The translations under genes were made by a program, and so were the position numbers. This document shows, piece after piece, positions 1 through 9,520 of a stretch of DNA of 64,000 bases; the stretch's first letter is position 1; each line of letters starts with the position of its first letter. This DNA comes from Odoribacter sp. Z80 (GTDB lineage: Bacteria > Bacteroidota > Bacteroidia > Bacteroidales > Marinifilaceae). Below the pieces are notes generated by a model. That model had not been told where the DNA came from. It saw nothing but the letters and a program-made list of their open reading frames with translations, and ran no database searches. The stretch lies in assembly GCF_009935865.1 (NCBI RefSeq), contig NZ_QWEL01000002.1, positions 124,001 to 188,000 on the forward strand. The letters run 5' to 3'.

Positions 1-879
1 CTCGATACATTCGAAAGCCATCTGTGTCGGAAATCTGTTATTTCCGTATGTACCGTAATGCACATTATAAATAACACCGACAACCGCATCTTTCCCAAAC
101 TTCTCCGCCAGCAAAAACATCAACCCTTTTTCTACACGGGCACTAATGGAATCTGCTGTAAATTGTGCCCCATGTTTGCCTTGCCAGGTCTCTAACTTTA
201 CATTGAAATTATTATTTTTCGTGCTCACTCCATACCAAAACTCTTCCTCACCATTGACATACTGGGCATGATTGGCCTTGGCATCAGCAAAAATAATCTG
301 GTAATCGTATTTCGTCAGGGTGAAATCCCAGACATTCTGCGTTTTTCCAGCAATATCTTCTGCCACATTATAGGTCACCATCAGCAACTCTCCGTCCTCT
401 GCTTCTTTATCCAAAGCCTTGGTCATATTATTCCGGTCGGGTTTATCGCTGCCGTTAAAAGCCAGGTAACCGCCGATATCACCTCCCACCTTCTGATAAT
501 CCGTTGCCTTGAGCGTCTGCTGGTTCAAACGGGCAAAGGCTCCTTCATAAAAATTATAAGTCACCATCACCGAAGAATTTCCCTGCAAACCGGGATAAAC
601 CGAAGCCAGAAAATCAGGCAGGTAATCGGCAATCTTCACACTATTGGAAAAATTCTTTTTCTCCTTAATGGCTTTTCCGGCAGCCGTATCTGCAGCCGTA
701 GCGTTTGCCCTTTTCAAGGCCATATCTCCAATCGTCGCATAATCCGCATCCGTCAGAGTATATTCAATCTTACTTCCCAACGGTTCCTGCACCTTATCCA
801 AATTGTCGTAAACATCATCCATGGGATTACAGGAACAGAAAGCAAGCAATACCAATAATATCAAATAAATTTTATTCAT
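1..879 (-). CDS. Lipoprotein of unknown function, partial (3' end outside window)
   Basis: The frame is open for 293 codons from an ATG at 879 to the window edge. The start MNKIYLILLVLLAFCSC is a lipoprotein signal peptide with a probable lipidated Cys, so the product should be anchored in the outer membrane. The mature part begins NPMDDVYDNLDK, rich in acidic residues and Asn like many Bacteroidota surface lipoproteins, and I recognise no enzyme motif. It starts 21 bases after the stop of the TonB-dependent receptor, so the two are almost certainly co-transcribed and the lipoprotein probably assists that receptor. It lacks the TPR-like look of SusD and should not be called SusD. Function unknown. 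Confidence 0.8.
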   Translation of the reverse strand, partial: MNKIYLILLVLLAFCSCNPMDDVYDNLDKVQEPLGSKIEYTLTDADYATIGDMALKRANATAADTAAGKAIKEKKNFSNSVKIADYLPDFLASVYPGLQGNSSVMVTYNFYEGAFARLNQQTLKATDYQKVGGDIGGYLAFNGSDKPDRNNMTKALDKEAEDGELLMVTYNVAEDIAGKTQNVWDFTLTKYDYQIIFADAKANHAQYVNGEEEFWYGVSTKNNNFNVKLETWQGKHGAQFTADSISARVEKGLMFLLAEKFGKDAVVGVIYNVHYGTYGNNRFPTQMAFECIE

Positions 880-900
880 AATCCTTCTTATTTAAGCTCA

Positions 901-3483
901 TTAAAATGTTATTCTCAAACCGGTAGACCAGGTAATGCCATCACCGAAATACACCAAAGCGGTATGCTCATTGTGTGTTGAACCGTCCTGAGCATCGGCA
1001 ATATATTCCGTATTGAAAATATTATTGATGTTACAATAGAACTTCGCTCTCACACCGCTAATCTTGAAATTATAACTTACATTAGCATCTAAGGTGGAAT
1101 AATCCGGCATTTTCCAGGAATCGTCGCGGTCGGTCGCTTTATTCCGTTTTGTGGGATCAAAATCAGCGAAATTCCGTCCGAAATAGTTCCAGCTCAAACC
1201 GATATTAAACTTAGGCAATGCCTCCCAGTTGGCTGCAAGGGAAGCAGTTGTCTGAGCCGCATTTCCTACGTGTAAATCCTTGATATAAGCATTAAACGTA
1301 CCTAAAGCCTCCTGCTTATCGTTGTAAAGGGTGAATTCCACATCATCTCCCCAACGCCAGTCGCCCAAAGAAAACATTCCCCGCAAATCAAAACGGTCGC
1401 AAGGTTTAAAGGTCGCTTCCAATTCAATTCCCATGTGGATGGCATCAATGTCCGGAATGGTTGCAGTCTCGTTACCGATGCTCTTTGTCACGCTCTTATC
1501 CATCCATCTGGTGTAATAACCGTTCAATTTGGCATTAAACATCTCCATAGAAAAACCATAACCGATTTCAGCCGTTACAATCTTTTCATATTTGGCGTCT
1601 TTCTGCACCTCATTGGAATTTTTGATGAAAATATTATTCATCAAAGGAGCCTTGGTAACATAACCGGCATTCACAAAAACATTATGGAAAGCTCCCATCT
1701 TATAATTAAAACCGGCTTTCACGCTCACCGGAACAAAATGCTGCCAACTGGTTTTTACCGGCAACTTATTCTTATCGGTATTGTAAACACCGTATTTTCC
1801 TTCATCTTCTCTCCGGTAAGCCTGGTCGGAAACTGAAACCGAACCGAAAGCGGAATACTGAGGTTTCACAATTTCAGCCTGGGCAAATCCCCCCAACCAC
1901 ATGACATATCCCAGATTATAATAATTCACTTTATCCCCGATGCCCAATTGCCGGTTCGGTTCTCTGTTTTTCAGGTTATTGTCGATGAAGAATTTACCGC
2001 CCAGCAAATCCGTGATTTTACCATAATGATAGCCCTTATAATAACGGCCGTCAAAACCGGCAGTAATATGAATATCCTTTCCGACATTATTGGTATAAGT
2101 ACTCAAAATACCATACCAGTCATGGGCATTGGTTTCCATCGTAAAGACAACAGAAGAACCGTTGATATTGTTCCGGTTGGCTTCCATCACCGGAGCGAAA
2201 TCAATCAGGCCATCCGGAGTCAGGCAAGTTTCTGCAAAAGGCTTACCGGTACTGTAATCCCATTGCAATTTATTCTTATCATCACCGTAAACTCTTTTTC
2301 CTCCACCGGTAGATTTAGAAAAATACACAGCCGTAGATAAATTGGAGTGATCGTTGATTGTCCAGAAATGATTTAAAGAAATCTGAGGCTTATGATACTC
2401 ATTATAACCATATCCTGTAGGAGTCAGTACCCCGTTAATATAGCCGTAACTGGTATTCATCCGGATACCGTCTTTATGGTCCCGATAATCCTGTATCAAT
2501 TGTTTGTTTCCTCTCTGATTGTGTTTTTGCGGAGCACCGAAAGCCGTAAAGGACAACCGGTGACGGTCATTGATTTTCTTCGAAAGATTTACAAAATAGT
2601 TCCATCCCAGGAAATTACCGCCCCGGAAATAACCGTTTCCTTCCGTGCGGGAACCGGACAAAGACAAAGCCCAGCCGTTTTTCATCAGACCGGTAGAAAA
2701 GTTTACAGCTAATTTTTCGTAACCGTCATTTCCCAAACCGTAATAAACGGAACCGCCCAAACGGGCATCCGTCGTCTGGGTAATAATGTTAATAGTACCT
2801 CCTACAGAAGAAAGCCCCAATTTGGAAGCTCCCAAACCCCGTTGTACCTGCATATACTTGGTCACATCCGACAAACCGGACCAGTTGGACCAATATACCT
2901 TGCCGTTCTCCATTCCGTTGACCGGCACACCATTAATCAAAACACCGATATTATCCGTATCAAAACCACGCAAAGCCACACGCGAATCTCCAAATCCACC
3001 GCCCGTCTTGGTAACATAGATGGAAGGTGTCGACTTCAATACCACCGGAAATTCCTGATTTCCCAGTTTATTTTCCAGAATCTCAGGCTCAATGCTGGAA
3101 TAAGACACCGGAGTACTGCGGTCCGTCGTCACATACGAAGCAGACACTTTCACCTCATCCAATCCCACCGAAGCCGCCTGCATGGCAATTTGCCCCAAAT
3201 TCAGATTTTTGGTCACTGCCAGCACTCTCCTCAATTCATTATATCCCACACACCTGAATATCAAAGCTACATTTTTCGATTTTACCGAAATAGAAAATTC
3301 ACCATTGGCATCAGCCGCTACTCCATTCGTAGTGCCTTCCACCATAACTGTAGCTCCAATCAGTACTTCTTTCGTCTCAGAGTCGACCACTTTCCCTTTT
3401 ACGACTCCCTGCGACATGGTTGCCAATGCCATAAAAAACACAGGCACCATCATTAGCACAATTTTAATACACATTCTCTTCAT
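901..3483 (-). CDS. TonB-dependent outer-membrane receptor with N-terminal carboxypeptidase-like domain
   Basis: The 860-residue product has a signal peptide, then a CarboxypepD_reg-like beta-sandwich (about 25-110, starting VVKGKVVDSETKEVLIGATV). A plug domain (about 120-235, with VALRGFDTDNIGVLINGVPVN) and a beta-barrel ending in GLRITF follow. It would take up a substrate across the outer membrane using TonB/ExbBD energy. The next gene is a non-SusD lipoprotein, so this is not a standard SusCD polysaccharide pair. The barrel resembles siderophore, vitamin or peptide receptors in size, but the substrate cannot be read from sequence. A TAACTTTG box lies about 90 bases upstream. Confidence 0.9.
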   Translation of the reverse strand: MKRMCIKIVLMMVPVFFMALATMSQGVVKGKVVDSETKEVLIGATVMVEGTTNGVAADANGEFSISVKSKNVALIFRCVGYNELRRVLAVTKNLNLGQIAMQAASVGLDEVKVSASYVTTDRSTPVSYSSIEPEILENKLGNQEFPVVLKSTPSIYVTKTGGGFGDSRVALRGFDTDNIGVLINGVPVNGMENGKVYWSNWSGLSDVTKYMQVQRGLGASKLGLSSVGGTINIITQTTDARLGGSVYYGLGNDGYEKLAVNFSTGLMKNGWALSLSGSRTEGNGYFRGGNFLGWNYFVNLSKKINDRHRLSFTAFGAPQKHNQRGNKQLIQDYRDHKDGIRMNTSYGYINGVLTPTGYGYNEYHKPQISLNHFWTINDHSNLSTAVYFSKSTGGGKRVYGDDKNKLQWDYSTGKPFAETCLTPDGLIDFAPVMEANRNNINGSSVVFTMETNAHDWYGILSTYTNNVGKDIHITAGFDGRYYKGYHYGKITDLLGGKFFIDNNLKNREPNRQLGIGDKVNYYNLGYVMWLGGFAQAEIVKPQYSAFGSVSVSDQAYRREDEGKYGVYNTDKNKLPVKTSWQHFVPVSVKAGFNYKMGAFHNVFVNAGYVTKAPLMNNIFIKNSNEVQKDAKYEKIVTAEIGYGFSMEMFNAKLNGYYTRWMDKSVTKSIGNETATIPDIDAIHMGIELEATFKPCDRFDLRGMFSLGDWRWGDDVEFTLYNDKQEALGTFNAYIKDLHVGNAAQTTASLAANWEALPKFNIGLSWNYFGRNFADFDPTKRNKATDRDDSWKMPDYSTLDANVSYNFKISGVRAKFYCNINNIFNTEYIADAQDGSTHNEHTALVYFGDGITWSTGLRITF

Positions 3484-3569
3484 TGAAATGATTTGTTTTG
3501 ATTAATGATTTACCATTTATCCAATAAAAATGATTCATTTTTTTGGTCACACCTTAAAAAATCGTATTG

Positions 3570-3577
3570 CAAAGTTA
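3570..3577 (-). promoter_or_regulatory. Putative -7 box (TAACTTTG) of the TonB-receptor operon
   Basis: Read on the minus strand this is a perfect match to the Bacteroidota TAnnTTTG -7 element, 87 bases before the receptor start. No clear TTTG -33 element is seen. Confidence 0.5.
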
Positions 3578-3639
3578 AATATTATAAAAGAGTTAATCTT
3601 TAAAAACATAGGCTTTTTTCATCTCTTAACAAAAACTTC

Positions 3640-4117
3640 ACATTCCTTCCCTTTTTTATCCATCCTGTTTATTCTATCATCACCTCATTATCAAGAATGA
3701 AGACAATCTCCGCACACAATAATCATAAAAGATAAAACCACACAAAATATTCCTTATGCAACCGGAATAAAAAATTATCTCACTGACAACATAAAAAGTC
3801 TCTTTTAAAAAGAATTTGATAATCAATTGATTAAACGGATTCAAAAGAAAATTCGAAAAAAAATAAATTATTTTCAAAAAAAATAGATAAAACAGGTAAC
3901 CTCCCCTTTCTTTTTTTCGTATAACCTCATGATTTAGCACACACCACGGGGAGAGGAAGTTTATAAACAAGCTGATTTCCAGAACAGTTCTTTAAATTAC
4001 TGACAGATAAACTACGGGATTTACCACGCACACACCACACAGACGCACATATAATAATTTCTTTTCATATATCCCTATCTGCTCAGCTTTAAAAACGTCA
4101 GGAAATGTCTCCCTATT
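3640..4117. other. AT-rich intergenic stretch with no supported gene
   Basis: About 480 bases of low-complexity AT-rich DNA between the receptor promoter region and the metG terminator. The one open frame (96 codons on the minus strand, 3680-3970) encodes mostly Phe, Ile, Leu and Tyr with no promoter box or family resemblance, so I do not call it. No riboswitch motif is recognised. Confidence 0.5.
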
Positions 4118-4163
4118 TTAAAACACAGAAGACGCAATCAAAAATTGCGTCTTCTTGTGTTTT
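4118..4163 (-). terminator. Intrinsic terminator of metG
   Basis: A near-perfect inverted repeat (AAAACACAGAAGACGCAAT with ATTGCGTCTTCTTGTGTTTT, one bulged base, 5-base loop) lies just past the metG stop. Its A/T-rich flanks supply the U tract on the minus strand. Confidence 0.85.
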
Positions 4164-4180
4164 ACCCGTTTCAGTACAAA

Positions 4181-6211
4181 TCATCTGATTTCTGAACCCG
4201 TTTTTATATCCTGGTCAGGCCGGACAAATACCAGGGAGCCGTCCGCATTTTCCGCCATCAGAATCATTCCTTGTGATTCGATGCCTTTCAATAATTTCGG
4301 CTCCAGGTTCACCAAAATACTGACCTGCTGGCCTATCACTTCTTCCGGCGCATAATATTCGGCGATACCGGAAACCACCGTACGGGTATCTATACCGGTA
4401 TCAATGGTTAGTTTCATCAACTTTTTCGTTTTGGCCACTTTTTCAGCAGCAACGATTTTTCCGGCACGAATATCCATCCTGGCAAAATCATCAAATGTAA
4501 CATTCGGCTTGGCAGGAGCAACCCTGGCATTTGCCATCTCATTTGCTTTCTTCGTAGCCAAAAGTTTATCCACCTGTTGCTGAATCTGAGAATCTTCAAT
4601 TTTTTCAAACAACAACCCTGGCTCATTCAAGGTATGTCCGGCAGGAATAATCTGGTCTCCCATTCTATTCCAGGCCACCGGACCGATGTTCAGGAAATTT
4701 CTCAATTTTGCAGCACTGAAAGGAATAAAGGGTTCTGTCAAGGTAGACAAATCTGCCGCTATCTGCAAACAAATATTCAATATGGTCTTTACCCGTCCCT
4801 CATCGTTCCTGATTAACTTCCAGGGTTCTGTATCGGCCAGATATTTATTACCCAGACGAGCCAGATTCATACACTCTTTCAATGCCTCCCGGAAATGAAA
4901 CGCATCTAAATTTTTCTCCACACGACCTATGATTTCCGGAATCTCGGCCAGTACTTCCCGGTCGTAATCCGTTAATTCCCCGCGTTCCGGCACAACACCA
5001 CCAAAATATTTTTGGGTCAGCACCAGAGCCCGGTTAATGAAATTTCCGTAAATCGCCACCAACTCATTATTATTACGAGCCTGGAAATCTTTCCATGTAA
5101 AATCATTGTCTTTCGTTTCCGGAGCATTCGCCGTCAACACATAACGCAAGACATCCTGTTTGCCTTCAAAATCACGGAGATATTCATGCAACCAGACCGC
5201 CCAATTACGGGAAGTGGAAATCTTATCCCCCTCTAAATTCAGAAATTCATTGGCCGGCACATTATCCGGTAAAATATAACTGCCTTCTGCCTTCAGCATT
5301 GCCGGGAAAATAATACAGTGAAAGACAATATTATCCTTACCGATAAAATGAATCATCCGCGTTTCCGGATCTTTCCAGTATTTTTCCCACTCCAGCGTCA
5401 GGTCCTTCGTTGCCGAAATATAACCGATAGGAGCATCAAACCACACATACAGCACCTTTCCTGCGGCCTCCTCAACCGGTACGGGAACACCCCAATCCAG
5501 GTCCCGGGTAACAGCCCGGGGCTGCAAACCATTATCCAACCACGATTTACACTGACCGTAAACATTGCTCTTCCACTCCTGATGGTCCTCCAATATCCAT
5601 TTTTTCAGCCAATCCTCATACTGCTCCAGAGGCAAATACCAATGCTTCGTCTCTTTCAGTTCCGGTTTATTCCCCGTAATAGCAGAAACCGGGTCTATCA
5701 AATCGGTTGCATTCAGGCTGGTACCGCAAGCTTCACACTGGTCTCCGTAAGCCCGTTCATTTCCGCAATGAGGACACTTACCGACAATATAACGGTCCGC
5801 CAAAAACTGACCTGCCTTTTCATCGTAATATTGCATGGAAGTTTTTTCCACAAACTTCCCCTCATCGTACAGCTTCTTAAAAAAAGCAGAAGACAACGCA
5901 TGGTGCGTCGCGGAACTGGTTCTGGAATAAATATCAAACGAGATTCCGAACTCTTCAAATGAATCTTTAATAATTTTGTGATAGCGGTCTACTATATCCT
6001 GAGGAGTAACCCCTTCTTTCTGCGCTTTGATAGTGATGGGCACCCCATGCTCATCGGAGCCTCCAATAAATACTACATCTTCGCCTTTTTGCCGCAAGTA
6101 GCGGACATAGATATCAGCAGGGACATATACCCCGGCCAGATGGCCGATATGAACCGGCCCGTTAGCATAAGGCAATGCCGTTGTGATCAGATTCCTTTTG
6201 AATTTAGCCAT
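4181..6211 (-). CDS. metG: Methionine--tRNA ligase
   Basis: This cytoplasmic enzyme charges tRNA-Met. The class I HIGH signature is seen at the start ([14 protein letters not shown], residues about 14-27). A zinc-binding insertion carries paired cysteines ([18 protein letters not shown], about 145-162), and the KMSKS loop appears as KISTS in [10 protein letters not shown]. The C-terminal about 110 residues form an EMAP/Trbp111-type tRNA-binding domain (from [14 protein letters not shown]), which makes the enzyme dimeric in related bacteria. The length of 676 aa is normal. It is transcribed alone from a promoter divergent from ldcA and ends at a strong terminator. Confidence 0.97.
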   Translation of the reverse strand: MAKFKRNLITTALPYANGPVHIGHLAGVYVPADIYVRYLRQKGEDVVFIGGSDEHGVPITIKAQKEGVTPQDIVDRYHKIIKDSFEEFGISFDIYSRTSSATHHALSSAFFKKLYDEGKFVEKTSMQYYDEKAGQFLADRYIVGKCPHCGNERAYGDQCEACGTSLNATDLIDPVSAITGNKPELKETKHWYLPLEQYEDWLKKWILEDHQEWKSNVYGQCKSWLDNGLQPRAVTRDLDWGVPVPVEEAAGKVLYVWFDAPIGYISATKDLTLEWEKYWKDPETRMIHFIGKDNIVFHCIIFPAMLKAEGSYILPDNVPANEFLNLEGDKISTSRNWAVWLHEYLRDFEGKQDVLRYVLTANAPETKDNDFTWKDFQARNNNELVAIYGNFINRALVLTQKYFGGVVPERGELTDYDREVLAEIPEIIGRVEKNLDAFHFREALKECMNLARLGNKYLADTEPWKLIRNDEGRVKTILNICLQIAADLSTLTEPFIPFSAAKLRNFLNIGPVAWNRMGDQIIPAGHTLNEPGLLFEKIEDSQIQQQVDKLLATKKANEMANARVAPAKPNVTFDDFARMDIRAGKIVAAEKVAKTKKLMKLTIDTGIDTRTVVSGIAEYYAPEEVIGQQVSILVNLEPKLLKGIESQGMILMAENADGSLVFVRPDQDIKTGSEIR

Positions 6212-6254
6212 ATACTTCTTGCTTTGAATATTTCCAATACTTTCAGATAGCTTG

Positions 6255-6262
6255 CAAAGGTA
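6255..6262 (-). promoter_or_regulatory. -7 box (TACCTTTG) of metG
   Basis: Perfect TAnnTTTG match on the minus strand, 44 bases before the metG start, in the short divergent region shared with ldcA. Confidence 0.6.
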
Positions 6263-6275
6263 AAAAATAATTGTT

Positions 6276-6283
6276 TATCTTCG
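6276..6283 (+). promoter_or_regulatory. Putative -7 box (TATCTTCG) of the ldcA operon
   Basis: One mismatch to TAnnTTTG, with a TTG about 20 bases upstream (6253-6255), on the plus strand 61 bases before ldcA. Confidence 0.5.
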
Positions 6284-6343
6284 CACACGAAAAGGCAATC
6301 AGCCGACAGATTTATTTTTACTTTAATTAACCTTACGCTGTAT

Positions 6344-7240
6344 ATGTACAGACCTCCCTATCTCCAACCGGGCGATCAGGTTGCCGTAATTTCTCCTGCC
6401 GGAGCAATTGAACCGGCAGTCCTCGAAGAAGCTGTAAAAACGCTCCGTTCGTGGGAATTAGAACCGGTCATCGGGAAACATGCTGCCGCAAAATACGGCT
6501 ATTTCGCCGGGAACGACAACCAACGGGCCGAAGACATGCAATGGGCCCTTGACACGGAAGATATACGGGCCATTTTTTGCACCAGGGGAGGTTACGGAAG
6601 CATGCGGATTGTCGAACAACTGGATTATTCCATTTTCCAAGGGTCCCCGAAATGGTTGGTGGGATTCAGCGACATCACTGTCTTCCACGCCAAATTGAAC
6701 ACTCTGGGAATAGAAAGCATGCACGCTGCCATGCCCAAAAGCTTCCCCAATACAGAACCGGAAGCTTTAAAACGGACACGGGAATTTCTGTTCGGCCAGG
6801 TCAATGCCTACCAATTGCCGCCCCATCCCCTGAACCAACCCGGAATTGTAGAGGCAGAACTCACGGGAGGCAATCTGACCCTGCTACACTGCATCCACTC
6901 CTCCAATCTGGAATGCAAACACCAGACTCCGATTCTTTTTATTGAAGATATAGGTGAAAATCTTTATGCCATCGACCGGATGCTTCAAAGCCTGAAACTG
7001 GCGGAAAAATTCACCAAAATACAGGGGTTGATAGCCGGAGACTTCTCCGAAATGAAAGGCCTGAACTTCGGGAAAGACGCTTATACCATCATCCATGAAC
7101 TACTGGAAGAATATCAATATCCGGTATGTTTCGGTTTCCCGGCAGGACACTCTTCAGCCAATTACCCCTTAATTATGGGTTCCACCGTTCACTTAGAGGT
7201 TCATTCCGAAGGAACAACCATCAGCTTTTGTAACGACTAA
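6344..7240 (+). CDS. ldcA: LD-carboxypeptidase (peptidase family S66)
   Basis: Cleaves the terminal D-Ala from tetrapeptide muropeptides during peptidoglycan recycling. The family S66 pattern is complete. The nucleophile Ser lies in GFSDIT (about residue 109), the catalytic Glu in FIEDIGENLYAIDRM, and the catalytic His in FGFPAGHSSANYPL near the C-terminus. There is no signal peptide, so it acts in the cytoplasm like E. coli LdcA. It heads a tight operon: gldH follows after 3 bases, then trmB overlaps gldH, then mnmA. With mpl and the NagZ-like fusion elsewhere in the window it suggests active wall recycling. Confidence 0.92.
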   Translation: MYRPPYLQPGDQVAVISPAGAIEPAVLEEAVKTLRSWELEPVIGKHAAAKYGYFAGNDNQRAEDMQWALDTEDIRAIFCTRGGYGSMRIVEQLDYSIFQGSPKWLVGFSDITVFHAKLNTLGIESMHAAMPKSFPNTEPEALKRTREFLFGQVNAYQLPPHPLNQPGIVEAELTGGNLTLLHCIHSSNLECKHQTPILFIEDIGENLYAIDRMLQSLKLAEKFTKIQGLIAGDFSEMKGLNFGKDAYTIIHELLEEYQYPVCFGFPAGHSSANYPLIMGSTVHLEVHSEGTTISFCND

Positions 7241-7243
7241 AAT

Positions 7244-7696
7244 ATGAGAACATTCATCCTGTTTTTATCGGCAATCATCACCATCTCCTGTACATCTCCG
7301 GACACCTTCGAAAAATACGAAGAATTACCGGATGAAACCTGGAACCGGTATAAGGTGGTAGAATTCACAACCCAAATTCCAGACAGCGGCTTCTACCAGA
7401 TAAGCCTGTGTTTACGCCATACGACTGATTATGAGATGGCTAATCTCTGGTGTTTTATCAGCACCCGCAGCACTGCCGCCCGGGAACTAAAGGACACAGT
7501 CAACATCCGGATAGCAGAAGCCGATGGACGCTGGTTGGGCCGGGGTGGCTCCATCAAAACCATAGAACAGTCTCTCAGCCGGAATCCGGTGCACCTCCCT
7601 CAGGGGAAAGTGACCTTCCGCATAGAACAAGGCATGCGTATTGAAGAATTGAAAGGTATCAAGAATATAGGAATCAAAGTGGAACCCCTGCCATGA
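7244..7696 (+). CDS. gldH: Gliding-motility lipoprotein GldH
   Basis: A 150-residue lipoprotein: the signal MRTFILFLSAIITISC ends in a lipobox Cys. The mature part follows the GldH family pattern, with an N-terminal EKYEELPDETWNRYKVVEF segment and a C-terminal strand-rich half. In Flavobacterium, GldH belongs to the Gld gliding apparatus linked to type IX secretion. Many non-gliding Bacteroidales keep this gene, so it need not mean motility. It starts 3 bases after ldcA and overlaps trmB by 4 bases. The family assignment is by recall of the family's length, lipobox and sequence style, so moderately sure. Confidence 0.75.
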   Translation: MRTFILFLSAIITISCTSPDTFEKYEELPDETWNRYKVVEFTTQIPDSGFYQISLCLRHTTDYEMANLWCFISTRSTAARELKDTVNIRIAEADGRWLGRGGSIKTIEQSLSRNPVHLPQGKVTFRIEQGMRIEELKGIKNIGIKVEPLP

Positions 7697-8430
7697 AAAA
7701 TAAGTTGGCCAGATTTGCAGAAATGGAAGTCCTCCCGAATGTCTTTCAGCCCCGGCACACGGAAATTTTCCGGACGGACTACACGCTGAAAGGGAAATGG
7801 GGACAAGAGGTATTTCACAACAACCACCCGATAGTACTGGAAATCGGGTGCGGCAAAGGGGAATACACCGTAGAACTCGGTAAACTTTACCCGGAAAAAA
7901 ATTTCATAGGACTCGATATCAAAGGGGCCCGCATGTGGAAAGGAGCCAAAACCGCCTCCGAAGCCGGTATGCAAAATGTAGTCTTTTTACGAATGTATGC
8001 AGAAATGCTGGAATCCGTTTTTGCAACACACGAAATCGCCGAAATCTGGATCACTTTCCCCGACCCACAGATGGCCAAGGCCCGCAAACGGCTGACCGGA
8101 ACCCGTTTCCTCAGCCTATACCAAAAAATCCTGGCTCCGGATGCCCTGATTCATTTAAAAACCGATAGTCCGTTTTTGTATACTTATACCTCCGAACTGG
8201 TCAAAATCAATCATCTGAAAGAATTTGTCAACACAGCCGATCTGTATGGTTGCGGTCTGGACGATAAAATATTAGGCATAAAAACTTTCTACGAAAAACA
8301 ATGGCTGTCACGGGGTAAACAAATCAAATACCTCCGTTTCTCCCTGGGCAGCACTGTTTCTTTCCGCGAACCGGATATCGATATCGAAAAAGACGATTAT
8401 CACAGTGAAGCCAGATACATGAACGTATAG
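7693..8430 (+). CDS. trmB: tRNA (guanine-N7-)-methyltransferase
   Basis: Methylates G46 in the variable loop of tRNAs using S-adenosylmethionine. The SAM-binding motif is EIGCGKGEYTVELGKLYP (about residues 52-69), followed by the acidic FIGLDIKG. The family motif ITFPDPQMAKARKR and the conserved LKTD in IHLKTDSPFLYTYT are present. The length of 245 aa fits the larger Bacteroidota version. Its ATG overlaps the last codons of gldH (ATGA-type coupling), and mnmA follows after 13 bases. The pairing of two tRNA modification genes suggests joint expression. Confidence 0.95.
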   Translation: MKNKLARFAEMEVLPNVFQPRHTEIFRTDYTLKGKWGQEVFHNNHPIVLEIGCGKGEYTVELGKLYPEKNFIGLDIKGARMWKGAKTASEAGMQNVVFLRMYAEMLESVFATHEIAEIWITFPDPQMAKARKRLTGTRFLSLYQKILAPDALIHLKTDSPFLYTYTSELVKINHLKEFVNTADLYGCGLDDKILGIKTFYEKQWLSRGKQIKYLRFSLGSTVSFREPDIDIEKDDYHSEARYMNV

Positions 8431-8443
8431 TAAAACCATATAT

Positions 8444-9520
8444 ATGCCCAAAGTTTTAATGGCAATGAGTGGCGGAATCGACAGCACGGTAGCTGCCATG
8501 TTATTACGCGAACAAGGATATGAACTGGTAGGGGTCACTTACCGCACTTTCGACCAGATTTCCCGCGGCTGCCTGGAAAAAGAGAAAGGCTGTTGCAGTG
8601 TAGACGCCCTGTTTGAAGCCAAACGAATGGCCCAGGACCTGGGATTCGAGCACCATATCCTGGATATCCGGCAAGAATTCAAAGACCGGGTTATCACCAA
8701 CTTCATCGACGAATACCTGCATGGCCGTACCCCTAATCCCTGTGTTATCTGTAATTCCACCATCAAATGGGGAAAACTGATTGAGACTGCCGACGAACTG
8801 GGTTGTGATTACATTGCAACCGGCCATTATGCCCGCATCGGACAACAGGACAACCGGTGGTTTTTGCGCAAAGGAGCAGACCTCTGCAAAGACCAGACTT
8901 ATTTTCTCTGGACGCTGACCCAGGAAAACCTGGCCCGGACACTCTTCCCCTTAGGCCAATTGACAAAACCAGAAGTCAGGGAAATCGCCTTCCGGCACGG
9001 TTATGAAAAACTGTCCCGGAAAGGAGAAAGCCAGGAAATCTGTTTCATTCCGGACAACGATTACCGTGCTTTCCTTGCCGAACAGGTGGAAGACTATACC
9101 GGACAATACGGTCCCGGATATTTTATTAACACAAAAGGAGAAAAATTAGGGATGCACAAAGGCTTTCCGAATTATACCATCGGTCAACGCAAAGGCTTGG
9201 GAATCGCTTTAGGCCAACCGATGTTTGTCGTTGCCATCCACCCGGAAGACAATACCGTCGTATTAGGGACGAAAGACGAATTGCAAGGCAAATCTTTCTA
9301 TGCCACCTCTGTTAACCTGATGAAATACGGGCACATTCCGGACGGTCTGGAAGTGACCGCAAAAATCCGGTACCGGAATGAAGGGAAAAAGGCCAGCCTA
9401 TACCCCGAAGGAGACCGTTTGCGCGTGGTATTCCACGAAACCATAGACTCCATCACTCCCGGCCAAAGTGCCGTATTCTATGAAGAAGAAGATATTGTCG
9501 GAGGAGGTATCATCTCCTGA
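8444..9520 (+). CDS. mnmA: tRNA-specific 2-thiouridylase MnmA
   Basis: Adds sulfur to C2 of the wobble uridine in tRNAs for Lys, Glu and Gln. The PP-loop is MSGGIDSTVAAMLL (residues 7-20). The first catalytic Cys is in NPCVICNSTIKWG (about 98-110) and the second in GESQEICFIPD (about 195). The length of 358 aa is typical. The sulfur source is expected to be a cysteine desulfurase. The 3' end overlaps the convergent ddl gene by 11 bases, so neither gene can have its own terminator between them. Confidence 0.96.
   Translation: MPKVLMAMSGGIDSTVAAMLLREQGYELVGVTYRTFDQISRGCLEKEKGCCSVDALFEAKRMAQDLGFEHHILDIRQEFKDRVITNFIDEYLHGRTPNPCVICNSTIKWGKLIETADELGCDYIATGHYARIGQQDNRWFLRKGADLCKDQTYFLWTLTQENLARTLFPLGQLTKPEVREIAFRHGYEKLSRKGESQEICFIPDNDYRAFLAEQVEDYTGQYGPGYFINTKGEKLGMHKGFPNYTIGQRKGLGIALGQPMFVVAIHPEDNTVVLGTKDELQGKSFYATSVNLMKYGHIPDGLEVTAKIRYRNEGKKASLYPEGDRLRVVFHETIDSITPGQSAVFYEEEDIVGGGIIS

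Noticed and set aside
268-858. A 196-codon plus-strand open frame
   Set aside because: It lies entirely opposite the lipoprotein gene, which has a clear signal peptide and reads through the same region.
3680-3970. A 96-codon minus-strand open frame
   Set aside because: Phe/Ile/Leu/Tyr-rich low-complexity translation in AT-rich DNA, no promoter box, no recognisable family.
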